Source: Isoetes taiwanensis | Lineage: Eukaryota; Streptophyta; Lycopodiopsida; Isoetales; Isoetaceae | DNA length: 64,000 nt | NCBI GenBank assembly: GCA_021234155.1 | Contig: JAJEKV010000033.1 | Coordinates: forward strand, 13,091,614-13,155,613 | Direction: 5' to 3' | The notes under the pieces: model-generated | Databases searched by the model: none | The model's input: only the letters and a program-made list of their open reading frames with translations | What the model was told of the DNA's origin: nothing | Made by a program: the position numbers and the translations under genes | In this document: positions 47,595 through 57,744 of the stretch, piece after piece | Layout of the letters: each line of letters begins with the position of its first letter | Numbering within the stretch: the first letter of the stretch is position 1

Positions 47595-48647
47595 CTGCGG
47601 GAGTTATGCGCATTCCTGCTGATTCTGAGGCTTGGAGATTTATTCATGAAAGATGGCCAGAATTTGAAAAGGAACCTAGACATATTCACTTTGGTCTTGC
47701 AACGGATGGTTTTAATCCTTTTTCATAACGGGCTGCCTCATAGTCTACTTGGCCAGTCATGCTTGTGAATTACAATATACCTCCAGAGGAATCTATTAAA
47801 CGGGGACATATCACGTTGAGGATGATTATTCCAGGTTTTCGCCACTCATTAGTAAATTTCTCATATATATGCATGAAATCTTACAATGATTGACTAATGA
47901 ACGTTAATAGTGCAGGTCCATGGCAACCAAAACAATTTGATGTTTATCTTTTGCGCCTAGTTAATAAATTAACAATTATGGAAGGGGATCTCCATGGTTG
48001 ATATCTCTAAAACCAAATCTAAGGAGCAAAAGTTTTTATTAAAGGCTATCTTAATGTGGATCATGCATGACTATCCTGGCCTTAGCATATGTACATGTAT
48101 ATAGTACAGAATGAGCAATGCATGTTCAAATGGGTGCAAAAGTACGATGACTTAAAGCAAGCGAGAGAATTAGATCGGCAATTATTTCGGCAACATTCAC
48201 GAGCCATATATCCTCCTGATCTAGAGAGACTACCAAATCATATACCCGAAGATTGGCTTTTAAACACAATCTTGGCTTCAACAAGAGATGAAGTTGGTTC
48301 AATGACTGACGAGGAGAGGCAGATTGCATATACAATGGTTTCACTATACAATGGATACATTTGCAATGGGCAGCATTTTCGTGTGCAAAAAAGGGATGAA
48401 GTTTGTGTCATCTTTGACTATGGAGTTGTCTACTTTCATAGTTGAAAGTCGTGCAAGTGCAAAAGATAAGAATATGATTGAGGCTGACATTGAGTATGTT
48501 GGGAAGATACAACAAATAATAGAGTTTGACTTTAGAAATATTACTAAAGTCTTGTTTCAAATTAGATGGTATAATGCACAACTACAAAACAAAGGTGCCA
48601 CATTTCGTCAAGATCCCAATGGTTTAGTGCTCATCAATGGACCTTAA
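47585..48647 (+). pseudogene. CACTA transposase tnp2 (Transposase_21) core, damaged
   Basis: The plus strand reads GVMRIPADSEAWRFIHERWP, then HFGLATDGFNPF, then TWPVMLVNYNIPPEES and LRMIIPG. After an 81-bp GT-AG intron (47835-47915) it continues PWQPKQFDVYLLRLVNKL. This is the Transposase_21 pattern (HPADSEAWKxFD, LGLxTDGFxPF, WPVxLxxYNLPP, IPGPKxPGxDxDVYLxPL). Further on, a frame from 48089 ends with IEYVGKIQQIIEFDFRNITK and FRQDPNGLVLING, matching the DUF4216-type strand region. Two stops (after FNPFS and RAAS) and missing N-terminal and middle parts make it non-functional. The CACTA tnp2 protein cuts and joins element ends in the nucleus. Confidence 0.75.
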
Positions 48648-49511
48648 ACAAAAAATAAAAAATACTCTTGAACATTGGATGGCAATTCATAGTCCAGAAT
48701 CAACTCATCACCCGCTTTGAGTGTATGGCCATTACCATGATCAAAATGCTTAGATGCCTTTGCCATGAACTCCTCACGATCATAACTTCTTTCCTCAAAC
48801 ATACAATTAATTGAGTCTCTATTACTACCACAACTATTTATCAACCATGCTATATTGCCATGTTCTTCAACACAACCATCGATGAAGGTTCTCTTATCCT
48901 CGCTACGGTCCAACCTCGTCTCCATGGTGCATGCATTGCTATTGCAGCCATAAACCATCATGTAAAACGAATAATAAGTTAGTGCCTCCCACTCTAATGC
49001 ATTATATTCTGTGCCTCCATAGACCATCAAAGGAATAATTAATTCAAACTCCCCTTGAAAAATTAATTGTGGCTTGTTGTGTTGAAGTCTGTTAAAATAC
49101 CAATAGATATAATTTATAATACAAATAAGAAGTAATGTGCATATTCTAATGGTTGATGCATAATAGACAGACAGACAGACAGACAAATAGACTAGCCAAT
49201 AAACCAAACAAAGGGAAATTACTAGCCCGTCCCTCTGGTGGAGCCAAATTGTAAGGTATATCAAAATGACTGCAAAAATTCTCAGGAGCTTTCGAATAGT
49301 TACCAAATGACTTAAGATCAATCATCGTAGGCAATCGATTACGTTGGCCCACATAAGAGGCACACCAACATACTTCAAACTCATCAGCACGATGTCCTCT
49401 AGGGGCTCGTGATATTGCACTAGGATCTATCATACCTACGTGAACATGCTCTTTCAATCTTCTTCTCCTAGTGGTTACAATTTGCCACGCGTTACAAACA
49501 GGTTTATACAA
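48644..49511 (-). CDS. SET-domain-like protein encoded inside the CACTA element
   Basis: Two minus-strand parts, probably separated by an intron around 49090-49222, form one protein. The first (49511 to about 49223) includes HRADEFEVCWCASYVGQRNR and HFDIPYNLAPPEGRA. The second (about 49088 to 48644) includes LIFQGEFELIIPLMVYGG, RTFIDGCVEEHGNIAWLINS, CGSNRDSINCMFEER and LKAGDELILDYELP. The order GEx(I/L), ID-x-GNIA-x-LINSC, xNCxxE, xxI-x-(A/G)GDEL-x-x-DY is that of a SET lysine-methyltransferase domain. The usual RFINHSC is WLINSCG here, and the cysteines of post-SET are not evident, so activity is uncertain. It ends one base beyond the tnp2 stop on the other strand. Confidence 0.5.
49164..49186. 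repeat. (AGAC)n microsatellite
   Basis: Five to six agac units within the probable intron of the SET-like gene. Confidence 0.8.
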
Positions 49512-49660
49512 ATTTTAGTAACACGTGACAAGTATACATGGTGTGCCACACGTTACAAAATACAATATTTTCTATCACGTGTGACAAATCTAAAATTGCG
49601 TTACAAATCAATATGCGTCACAAATCAATACGTTACAAACCCCCGTTAGCCCTTGTAGTG
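49481..49660 (-). mobile_element. CACTA element end and subterminal repeats
   Basis: Read on the minus strand the element starts at 49660 with CACTACAAGGG, the CACTA terminal motif. At least six subterminal copies of an (a/c)cgttacaaa-type motif follow at about 49488, 49548, 49600 and 49629, alternating with gtgacaa/gtcacaa forms. The 3-bp flank outside is aca. Confidence 0.6.
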
Positions 49661-50660
49661 ACAAACCAGTATAGCCTTGATAATCACATTGATAAGCATG
49701 CTACAGATGACTATCAGTGTTAACAAACCACTATGATATGTGGTCTTCTTCTATCAAATATATTTATGCATAAAAAACCACATATATTATGGTTTTTAGG
49801 TGATCCCATACTAAGTTAAATATAATGGTTCACTTTTGGGGGCCTTGTGTTAGACGATCTAATCCATAATGGTCTGCAGCTGCTAGCAAGTGTTGTGCCA
49901 CCATAGTAGAAGTTGATGTCGCGGAATCTAATTGATTCCCTGCCTTAGGTAAGGAGTCCCTATAGATGGAGTGCAGCATTGCCTGTGTCACATACATTTG
50001 ATTATTGTCGTTCTGCAAGAAATGGTTGCCTATGCTAAGGGGCTACAATGATTGAAAGTAAGAAACTTAAACTCGAGAAATTGCAATTCCAAAGACAAAC
50101 ATTATGTTTAACAGATCAACAGCATCCCTGTATATCAGCACATGGCACTACCCCAATACACTGCAGCTTCTAGCTTGCTCTTGGCCAGTCACCTCTGGGT
50201 TGGAATGGTTAGGGCCGCGACCGGCTGAAGGAATTACCTGGGTTTTCTATTTTTCCTAGCCGTCGATTCATAAATTCGAAGATCTAACGGTTGAGATGGA
50301 AAAGAGCTGACGTGGCATGACACGTGGCATAGCTAGAATCGCAGCAAAGCGGTCACCTCGGGTTAGGCAACCCTGCTAAAAAAATGATACGTCTACAAAC
50401 AATCTTAGAGAAACAAAGAATATAAATCACAACAATACTCTAATCTTTAGGAGATGATTTCTTTTTTTCTTTTTTTCTTTTTTTGAATTCAAATTACAGG
50501 GGCGGTAGCCCAGATCTTGAGCACGTGAAGTTGTTACAAGAATTCATCCTGTCTAAAACAAAACTTTATAGGGATGGACAACTCTTCAGTCGATCATCCC
50601 AGGGAATGCTCCTCTTTTAAGGTCCCCAATATAATGAATGCTACTAGGAAGACTATTTTT
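49661..50660. other. Intergenic between CACTA element and SEC61-alpha 3' end
   Basis: No gene recognised. A pyrimidine tract of tttctttt units at 50459-50484 lies about 180 bp beyond the SEC61 stop. A tandem-like gacgtggca/acacgtggc pair occurs near 50310-50330. Confidence 0.4.
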
Positions 50661-52097
50661 TCAAAAGCTAAGAAACCCAAGCTCACTTGCCCGTTCCTTA
50701 TCAAATGTCTCAAAATATTGGTAGATGATGGTAACAGCAAGCAAAATCCCAGTTCCAGACCCAATTGCTCCCATGAAGTCAGCTACGACAGTCAGAGCTC
50801 CAATACACATACCCCCGAAGGCTGCCGCTGTGGGAATGTACCTATTTAGTTCTTTCTGTAGATTAGACTCACGATGGCCAGGAATCACCATTTGTTGTTC
50901 CTTGAGCTGCTTTGCCACATCACGAGCTGAGGATCCAGAAACCTCAATCCATGTTTTAGAAAACAACGCACAGGCAATAAGCATGAATGTGAGGTAAAAC
51001 AATGCATGAAAAGGATTTGCTGCAATATCAGCCAAACTAGCAGGTGGGGTTATGTAGTATACAAGGCCACCAATAGGAATAAGCTGGCCACTATGAGAAT
51101 ATTCTGATTCCTTCCATTTTCCGAGCAGATTAACGAGAAAGTTATTGCTGTACCACTTGAAAAGGAGCTGAGAAATGAAGTACAAGTTTGAGACCAAAGC
51201 TGATTGCAAGATAATTGGCATGTTGGAAGTGTAAAATAGTTTAATTGGATAGGAACCTTGGTGTCCACGAGCATTTTTCGACCGCACAGGTAATACCACG
51301 TGGAACCCTTGAAAGTAGATGACTATGAGGAAAACCAAAACTGTGGCCAATAGATTGGTAACATTGGGTAAATTCTGCCTATAAAAGGCCTCCCGGAGAG
51401 CTGCAACTTTGTCGGATCTGGTAATGAGGAGATGGAAGAGTGCAATCGCTGCACCTTCAAACTCAGCGCCTCGGCCGCTGTTGATCGTGGTTGGACTAAA
51501 AGCTTTCCAGATGATATTTTCGCAAATGTTTGTTGCAGTGAAGAGTGAAATCCCAGAGCCAAGACCGTAACCTTTCTGCAGCAACTCATCGAGACAAATC
51601 ACAGTAATTCCAGCAAAGAACAGTTGGAGAATTACGAGGATTGCATTTCCAATTCCTAGGTTACTGACATCGCCATACATCCCAGATAGAACATATGCAG
51701 CAGCCTCGCCAATAGTGATCATCACACCAAGCAGCTTCTGAGCACCATTCAGAAGCGCTCGATCCTCTGCTACATTATCATCAACCTCAATAATTTTCGA
51801 GCCTGCAAGAAGCTGCATGACAAGCCCAGACGTAACAATGGGAGTAATACCCAGCTCCATAAGAGTGCCCCGATTGGAGGCCAAAATCACACGCATCCAG
51901 TAGAACGGATCCGACCCAGTGGCGCTATGGATCCCATACAAAGGAAGCTGGCTACAAACCAAGAAGATGAAGAGAGAAACAACGGTGTAGAGAATTTTTT
52001 CTCTAAAGGGAACCTTCCGCTCAGCAGTCTGCACTTCAGGCAGGACTGATAAGAACGGCCTTACGAGATGAAGAACTCTGAATCCGCCGGCGCCCAT
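50661..52097 (-). CDS. SEC61A: SEC61 alpha subunit, ER protein-conducting channel
   Basis: A single uninterrupted frame of 478 residues, close to the usual 475-476. It forms the channel of the Sec61 translocon in the ER membrane and would work with SEC61 beta and gamma. The start is [20 protein letters not shown]; an upstream in-frame extension of 66 codons is not conserved and is taken as 5' UTR. Family landmarks include [20 protein letters not shown] (plug region), [20 protein letters not shown], the loop [20 protein letters not shown] between TM6 and TM7, [20 protein letters not shown] before TM9, and the end [12 protein letters not shown]. About ten hydrophobic helices are present. There are no introns in the coding region, which may be ancestral or a sign of a retrocopy. 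No damaging change is visible. Confidence 0.95.
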   Translation of the reverse strand: MGAGGFRVLHLVRPFLSVLPEVQTAERKVPFREKILYTVVSLFIFLVCSQLPLYGIHSATGSDPFYWMRVILASNRGTLMELGITPIVTSGLVMQLLAGSKIIEVDDNVAEDRALLNGAQKLLGVMITIGEAAAYVLSGMYGDVSNLGIGNAILVILQLFFAGITVICLDELLQKGYGLGSGISLFTATNICENIIWKAFSPTTINSGRGAEFEGAAIALFHLLITRSDKVAALREAFYRQNLPNVTNLLATVLVFLIVIYFQGFHVVLPVRSKNARGHQGSYPIKLFYTSNMPIILQSALVSNLYFISQLLFKWYSNNFLVNLLGKWKESEYSHSGQLIPIGGLVYYITPPASLADIAANPFHALFYLTFMLIACALFSKTWIEVSGSSARDVAKQLKEQQMVIPGHRESNLQKELNRYIPTAAAFGGMCIGALTVVADFMGAIGSGTGILLAVTIIYQYFETFDKERASELGFLSF

Positions 52098-52263
52098 CGC
52101 TTCAAGATTTCGAAGGAGATTCAAAGTAGGACAGAAGCAGCAACGGCACAGGATTCGGAATTGGAGCAGGAAACTTAGATTCAGATAGGAAGAACAACAA
52201 ATATTATATAGGAAGAAAACACCTTTTTTTCCGAGGAACCTTTTTCCGGATTTCGTTTTGGCT

Positions 52264-52308
52264 GCAAAATGGCACTTGTAAAATGTCACTTGCAAAATGG
52301 CACTTGGA
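52264..52308. repeat. Three-unit tandem repeat upstream of SEC61-alpha
   Basis: Units gcaaaatggcacttgt, aaaatgtcacttgc and aaaatggcacttgg follow each other at about 14-16 bp spacing, about 170-210 bp upstream of the SEC61 start codon. Confidence 0.65.
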
Positions 52309-52554
52309 AAAAGGCAGAGGCATGGCTTGGCCTTGTTTTTTTTTTTAATCGGCTAACCATGTGCAGCGTTTGAACCATTGGAAGTGGCGGGCGATTTACT
52401 GACAGAAAATTTAATGGCCTTTGGCACAGAACAGAGAAGAATAGTCTAAAGATCAATGGTCGAAAATCAAACATAAGGAAAAAACCCGATAAGGAATGGA
52501 AAATAATGAATAAACATTATAAACAGGGCAAGTTTCAATCTCTTTTGTTTCCGT

Positions 52555-52602
52555 CAGGTAATTTCATCACGCCTACAAATTTTCTGGTGATGAAATTACC
52601 TG
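52555..52602. promoter_or_regulatory. Perfect 16-bp hairpin just upstream of PPR start
   Basis: caggtaatttcatcac (52555-52570) and gtgatgaaattacctg (52587-52602) are exact reverse complements with a 16-nt loop, ending 25 bp before the ATG at 52628. In an mRNA it would form a stable stem in the 5' leader. It could equally be the remains of a small fold-back insertion. Confidence 0.6.
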
Positions 52603-52627
52603 GTTGAAATTCATAAGCCCACTAAGG

Positions 52628-54439
52628 ATGACCTTCGCGGGGTGCCCCTCCGCGGTGGTTCCTCAATCTCGAATTCATGATTTTGGCATTAATATCAATG
52701 CCATATCTCAGCAATTGGTTATATGCGGCTCCACATTTTCATTCAGAGCTCTGCCCAAGTACAACTCTTGGCCTGATAAGGAATGTGAAGAAGATCGACC
52801 CAAACTGGACGTGGCGGCAACTGCTTGTTTACTGCACAAATGTGCCAATTCCAAGGACCTGTCACAAGGTAAGGATATTCATGATCAAATTTCTGAATGT
52901 GGACTTCAGCAAAATAGGTTTCTTGGAAATCTGCTCATACGTATGTATGGAAAATGTGGTGCCTTAACTGATGCAAGGGCAGTGTTTGACACCCTGCATC
53001 GCCGGAATCATTTTACTTGGAATATGATGATTGGTGCTTATATTGAGCAAGGACACGTTAAAGAAGCTAGTCTGCTTTTTGAGAAAATGCCAGACCCGGA
53101 TATAGTCTCTTATAATTCTATGATATCTGCTTTTGCCCAAGATGGGCAGCTGAAGGAGGCACTTAACTTATTTGAAAAAATGCCATACAGGGATGTAGTG
53201 TCTTGGAATTCTGTTATTATGGCATATTCTAAGGAGGGACAAGTAGAAAAGGCGTGGGACATTTTTCAACGGATGCCACTACGCAACATTATCTCATGGA
53301 CTGCTATGATTACAGCATATGCTCAGGAAGGAGAGGTTAAGCAAGCTCTTAGATTATTCATTCAAATGCCTCTACGAAATTTAACGTCATGGAACATCAT
53401 GATCTCTGCTTGTGCTCAGCAAGGGTATGTAAATGAGGCACTTGGGCTCTTCCAACAAATGCCAGAGCGAGATAATGTATCATGGAATGCCATGATTCAA
53501 GGGTATGCTCAAGCTGGCCAGCTCAATTATACTTTAGCGTTGTTTGAACAAATGCCTCAGCCTGATGTGATCTCATGGACCACCATGATTGTTGCATATT
53601 CCCAGGACGGACAACTGGACAAATGCATTGATCTTTTTGAAAAGATACCTCAACGTGATGTGGTCTCATATAATGCCATGATTGGTTGTTATGGCCAATA
53701 TGGCCTTGTGAATAAGGCAATTCAAATCTTTAGGCAAATGCAACGTGAAGGTATTAGACCTAACAAAATTACATTTATTAGTATTTTTGATGCGTGTGCG
53801 ACAGGGGCAGCTTTAGACAGGGGGAAAGAAATGCACGTTTACCTTCATGGTACTGCATTTGAATCAGATGTCACTGTAGGGAGCTCTCTTATCAACATGT
53901 ACGCTAAATGTGGGTGTTTATGTGCTGCTAAGGCTGTCTTTGAACAATTGTGTCATCTGGACATGGTTTTGTGGTCCTGCATGTTAGCAGCATACGCTCA
54001 GCATGGGCGCTGCAAAGAAGCTTTAGATATCTTTAAGCAAATCCAACTGCATGGTATGAAACCAGACAGCATTACATTTTGCAGCCTTCTCTTTGCCTGT
54101 ATACATGATTGCTTGGTGAATGAAGGTTGCCATTACATTATCTCAACGAGTCACCATGCTGTTCTAGAATTGGAAGTCTATAATGGTATGGCTGATCTTC
54201 TTGGGCGGGCTGGTCTATTGGATGAGGCTGAGTCTCTAATTATCAACATGCCAATGGAGCCAAATGGGACAACATGGACTGGTTTGCTTGGATCTTGCAA
54301 AATGCATGCTGATATGAGGCGAGGCAAGCATGCTGCTGAATGTGCATTCAAGTCAATACCATATGATTCTGCTCCATACGTGTTGCTATCAAATATGTAT
54401 ACTGCAGATGGCTTCTTAACATTGGGATCCTATGACTGA
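52628..54439 (+). CDS. PLS-type PPR protein with tandem 31-residue repeats, E1 end
   Basis: A continuous 603-residue frame from the first ATG (an in-frame TTG lies 24 bp upstream). After about 60 residues without motifs come an L-like motif (LLHKCANSKDLSQGKDIHDQ), then seven consecutive 31-residue S-type repeats at residues 127-343. Each has the form D/N-x-x-SWNxMIxAYAQxGxxxxALxLFExMPxR. A 35-residue P motif (344-378), L and S motifs, an L2/S2-like pair and an E1 motif (WTGLLGSCKMHADMRRGKHA, APYVLLSNMYTADG) follow. The protein stops soon after E1, so E2 and DYW are absent. Such proteins bind organellar RNA and often guide editing. An organelle-targeting N-terminus is plausible but weak. It may be a natural E1-ending protein or a truncated DYW protein. 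Confidence 0.9.
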   Translation: MTFAGCPSAVVPQSRIHDFGININAISQQLVICGSTFSFRALPKYNSWPDKECEEDRPKLDVAATACLLHKCANSKDLSQGKDIHDQISECGLQQNRFLGNLLIRMYGKCGALTDARAVFDTLHRRNHFTWNMMIGAYIEQGHVKEASLLFEKMPDPDIVSYNSMISAFAQDGQLKEALNLFEKMPYRDVVSWNSVIMAYSKEGQVEKAWDIFQRMPLRNIISWTAMITAYAQEGEVKQALRLFIQMPLRNLTSWNIMISACAQQGYVNEALGLFQQMPERDNVSWNAMIQGYAQAGQLNYTLALFEQMPQPDVISWTTMIVAYSQDGQLDKCIDLFEKIPQRDVVSYNAMIGCYGQYGLVNKAIQIFRQMQREGIRPNKITFISIFDACATGAALDRGKEMHVYLHGTAFESDVTVGSSLINMYAKCGCLCAAKAVFEQLCHLDMVLWSCMLAAYAQHGRCKEALDIFKQIQLHGMKPDSITFCSLLFACIHDCLVNEGCHYIISTSHHAVLELEVYNGMADLLGRAGLLDEAESLIINMPMEPNGTTWTGLLGSCKMHADMRRGKHAAECAFKSIPYDSAPYVLLSNMYTADGFLTLGSYD

Positions 54440-55800
54440 CTCCCAATGACCGAGTATTGAGTACGCATAGGATGCATGGGCACACGAAACCTTCAATCCA
54501 GTAGGGACTATGATTGTTTATGTGACACACTCGATCGCAAGAAGGTGTGAAAGCCTTCGCTTTTCTTTGGAGAGCTAGCATTCTGTTTCAGTAGGCTTTA
54601 TCATGTAGCTTACTATGCTCAATGGTGGTTTTGTAAGGACCAATCCTAAACCAAACCAAGCCCAATGGATCATGTCATGCATGACTTAGAATCGAATTAG
54701 ACGAGTGCTTGAGGCGATTTCAGGGAGAATGTTGCATAACGCTGTTGGAAGTGGGAGTACATCCTTTTCCATTTATATGCGAATGCTAATACACATTTCC
54801 ATTTAGGCTGCTGACTATTCTGTGTAGACGTGATTGCTAAAATACACATTTCCATTAGACTGTTGTCTATTCTGTGTAGAGTCTCTAGCATTTTTGTGAT
54901 GCTACATAGAGGCTAGCTTGCTCTTTCAGTCAATGTCATATTCTGATGATCCCAAGCAGATACTGGCAGGATTTGTAAAATAATGCAATATGGAAGTCTT
55001 GTATAGTTGGATAAAAAGGAAGCTCTTGTCTATGTAGCATTCTACAAGGCTAAAGAAGGACGAGGAATCGATTGCACTGAAGGATCAAGGATCATGCACA
55101 TTATTAAGCTTGAGGTTATTAAGTTGACCTGTACAAATATTTAAGTATGGAATGGAGCCCTCTTCCTCAGAATTACACTGCTTCATTTTATAATGTTTCG
55201 GAAATAGACTGCATTGAAGTTTCAAGGATTATGCACATAATTCAAGCATGAAGTTTTAATTCTCTTGGCTGTCCAATTATTCAGGTGTGGAATGAAGCCA
55301 TATCACTGAGGAGAGGTATTATTCTTAAACTCTGTATTTTCTAATCCACGTCTTACTAAGCAAGCTTAACTTGTGTATATGGGCGGTAAGAAGTCAGAAA
55401 TGGTTGCGACAGTAAATTCTCATCATCAGCTCCTGGCTCAAGTCAAGGCTCTCGTTCTGCTAATAAGCTGTTTTTGCCATTGAAGGTGCTCTTCATCTTT
55501 TTTTTTTCATCTTTACAATCTCTTTGCCTTGCCCTATTTATGCAGTCATACTTATGCAGTCTTGACTCTGCAAAAATTTAAACTCTATATGTTATAAGCA
55601 TGATTTTACTCGGTTTGCACAGTGCTCCCTTATGATGAAGCTGCTGCCTTATCTTAGTAAGATAGCAGTTCAGAATTGCAATCACTTCTTGTATGGTTTC
55701 CAAAACTTGTGGTGCAGGTTTTATCTTGTGAAAAAACGATGACTCAAATATAATGAGATAAAAGGTTCAATGTATCTTCATATGGTTCCACATTTCTTCA
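54440..55800. other. Intergenic downstream of the PPR gene
   Basis: No second gene is supported. No E2 or DYW continuation of the PPR gene was found in any frame after 54439. It contains the short direct repeat at 54786-54888. Confidence 0.45.
54786..54888 (+). repeat. Short direct repeat
   Basis: acacatttccatttaggctg followed by ctgactattctgtgtagac recurs as acacatttccattagactgt and tgtctattctgtgtagag, at about 50-bp spacing. Confidence 0.6.
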
Positions 55801-55815
55801 TTCTGAACTTGAACC

Positions 55816-56245
55816 ATGTGGTCCATTCAGCAAGACAAGCTTGGCCCAACTGTTGCATTATTCAAAGATGGTCTCAAGGCATTAGACCCGGCTCAAACTT
55901 ATTCTGCTCCAATTGGATGTGACAGCACCCTTATTGTTCCTCATTTACCAAAGGAGCTGACCCAAAAACTGGGTCTTGACTTTGCACAAAATGCTGACAG
56001 ATGGCAAATAGTTATGCACACATAATTCTAAATGTGGCTTGCTTCTCCATGCTCAAAAAGCATCTCTGAAGCTGCCAGACCAAGATCTAGTATGTTGGTG
56101 TACATTAGTAACAACGTCTATTGAGAAAGGACATAATCTAGATGCCCTAAAAGTTTTGAAAAGGTGCAAACGAAGGGTGTTTGTCACGATTATATGTTTA
56201 GAGGCTTGTTGTGAGCAAAAGTTAATGGCAATGTTGGAGCATTAG
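55816..56245 (+). pseudogene. PPR gene fragment
   Basis: The frame from about 56020 reads KCGLLLHAQKASLKLPDQDL, then VCWCTLVTTSIEKGHNLDAL and KVLKRCKRRVF. This aligns with the end of an L motif (KCGxLxxAQxxFxxLPxQD) followed by an S/P motif (VxSWTTLIxGYIExGHxxxAL). The preceding frame (55816-56025, ending with QKLGLDFAQNADRWQ) is unrecognised. Only about 1.5 repeats survive, so it is a scrap of a PPR gene. Confidence 0.5.
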
Positions 56246-56579
56246 TTTTGGGGTTTTGGAAGTATTTTGGCCCTTTGACAACTGCTGACTAGCTGCGCCA
56301 ACTGCTGCTGCTGACAGTATAAAAAGTCTACCAGTGCTGCATGAACCAATTGCTTCGACAGTTTTGAATATAGCCGGTGTCTGCTGCTAGTGCATCTAAG
56401 GTTAGTGTGCTTACTGCATGGAAGTCCTCCGTGGATGTTACTTTTACTCAAATAGATAGATTTGGGAGGTGAAATAATCAAGTAGAAAGATAAGTATAGG
56501 GTTTGATAAAATTTTATGTTCATAATAGAGCTCGTCAGCGTGGTGCTTTGTGGGCAACTGCATTCTTTAGTTTGGTCAG

Positions 56580-56790
56580 ATGTCACATAGTTTCTTGCTG
56601 GTTAGAGACTTTAATATGGCCGAGTTGGCAAGAGACAGAAGCAGTCGAGGTTTTGAAGTGGGGCAAGGATTCGAGAGAGAACGATGGTTACGCCTTCTTC
56701 ATGATTGTCAGCTTATACAGATTGATGGAGACCCCTTCACGTTATATAATGGTTGGCTAATTATCATAGGCCAACCAGAATGAATGATAA
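56580..56790 (+). pseudogene. LINE endonuclease fragment
   Basis: The frame reads SHSFLLVRDFNMAELARDRS, then GFERERWLRLLHDCQLIQID and GDPFTLYNGW. This resembles the region around the GDFNM catalytic motif of the apurinic-like endonuclease of plant L1-type LINEs (FLLxGDFNMxExxxDRSS, W-x-x-L-x-x-x-x-L-x-D, FTWxN). G of GDFN is R here. It is not followed by reverse transcriptase, so it is a fragment. A cellular exonuclease/endonuclease/phosphatase protein is less likely. Confidence 0.5.
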
Positions 56791-57744
56791 GTTTAAGGCT
56801 AGTTGTAACCGGGTTTGATCTTAGGCCTTCTCACCTCGTAGGGGCATGTCTGGGATAATGGTAACATTGTTCGCAGTGAATTCATTTTCAAAGGAATGGG
56901 AGAGGGTCACAGCTATTGAAGCTAAAGGACCATTGACTTCATCGTCTACATCCATTGCTTCCCCTTTTCTAAGAGGTTGCTTGCCTCTTAAAGCACTGTC
57001 AAGTGCTTTTAATATCAATTCCGAAATGTGTTTTTATATAGGGACGATAGATAGCAGCTGATATAAGTACTATTGCAGCTTGGTACGACTTTGGCCATCT
57101 CCTATTATGCGAAGCATTCAGGACAAAATTCTTGTTGCATAGATGGGATAAAGTAATAGGACTCATATTGCTACATTGTTGTCACAAGGTTTCGGTCTGC
57201 AAATTGAAGTAGTTGTTTGGGGTTGCCACCATGATATCAAACCAGGGCGCTTTGTTTTGTTTCAGGGGGAACAATTGCTCGTTGCCATTGCACGTTTTTT
57301 TGGGAAGGACGTGAAAGCTATTTAAGAAAATTATATTATTAGAAAGGAATGTTAAAGAAGGTGGATATAACCCCAGATTTCATCCTTAACATCATCATGT
57401 AATGTAGAAGTCAAATCCTAATCATGCAGATGGATTTGATCTCTTGATAAAGGCTTGTAGGAGGAGGGCATTCTCCTTCGAAAACCACTTGGCATCTATC
57501 CTTCCACATCACCTAGCAGACTAAAGTCCTGCAAATATTAAATGCCCACTTTTTAAAGCGTGGCTACCAGGAGAGAAGAAGGCCGAGGAGGATTCCCTGG
57601 CTTGTGAGATGCGAGTGGAAAGATGCACAAATAGGTCCTCAAACGGGTCGAAGGTGATCACATAAGACAAGACAATGCTCTATTAAGCACAATTTCATTA
57701 TAATGGGAAAATTTTTAGTAAACTGGAATTTTTTTATTTTGGGG
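56791..57744. other. Intergenic or decayed LINE, nothing further recognised
   Basis: Short frames at 56821-57061 on both strands carry no recognised motif. No reverse-transcriptase motif was found. Confidence 0.35.

Larger units (their letters stand above)
52098..52627. promoter_or_regulatory. Divergent promoter region between SEC61-alpha and PPR genes
   Basis: The two intact genes point away from each other with 530 bp between start codons. On the minus strand ctatataatatt at about 52201-52212 is a possible TATA box for SEC61, roughly 105 bp before its ATG. On the plus strand attataaac near 52518 is a weaker candidate for the PPR gene. An aaaatggcacttg triple repeat (52264-52308) and a perfect hairpin (52555-52602) also lie here. 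Transcription start sites are not visible from sequence alone. Confidence 0.4.

Noticed and set aside
48644-48647. Convergent genes sharing a TTAA stop as a designed arrangement
   Set aside because: Better explained as the edge of an inversion, because the protein continuation is found inverted at 47594.
52098-52295. Extending SEC61-alpha to a 544-residue protein from the upstream in-frame start
   Set aside because: The extra 66 residues have no similarity to the family, while the internal [14 protein letters not shown] start matches the usual N-terminus and length.
52604-52627. TTG at 52604 as the PPR start
   Set aside because: Plant nuclear genes normally start at ATG, and the first in-frame ATG is at 52628. 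The eight extra residues add no conserved motif.
54440-54620. Frameshifted E2/DYW continuation of the PPR gene
   Set aside because: All three frames after 54439 were read and none contains E2 or DYW motifs (no KxPGxSWIE-like or HSE-like run).
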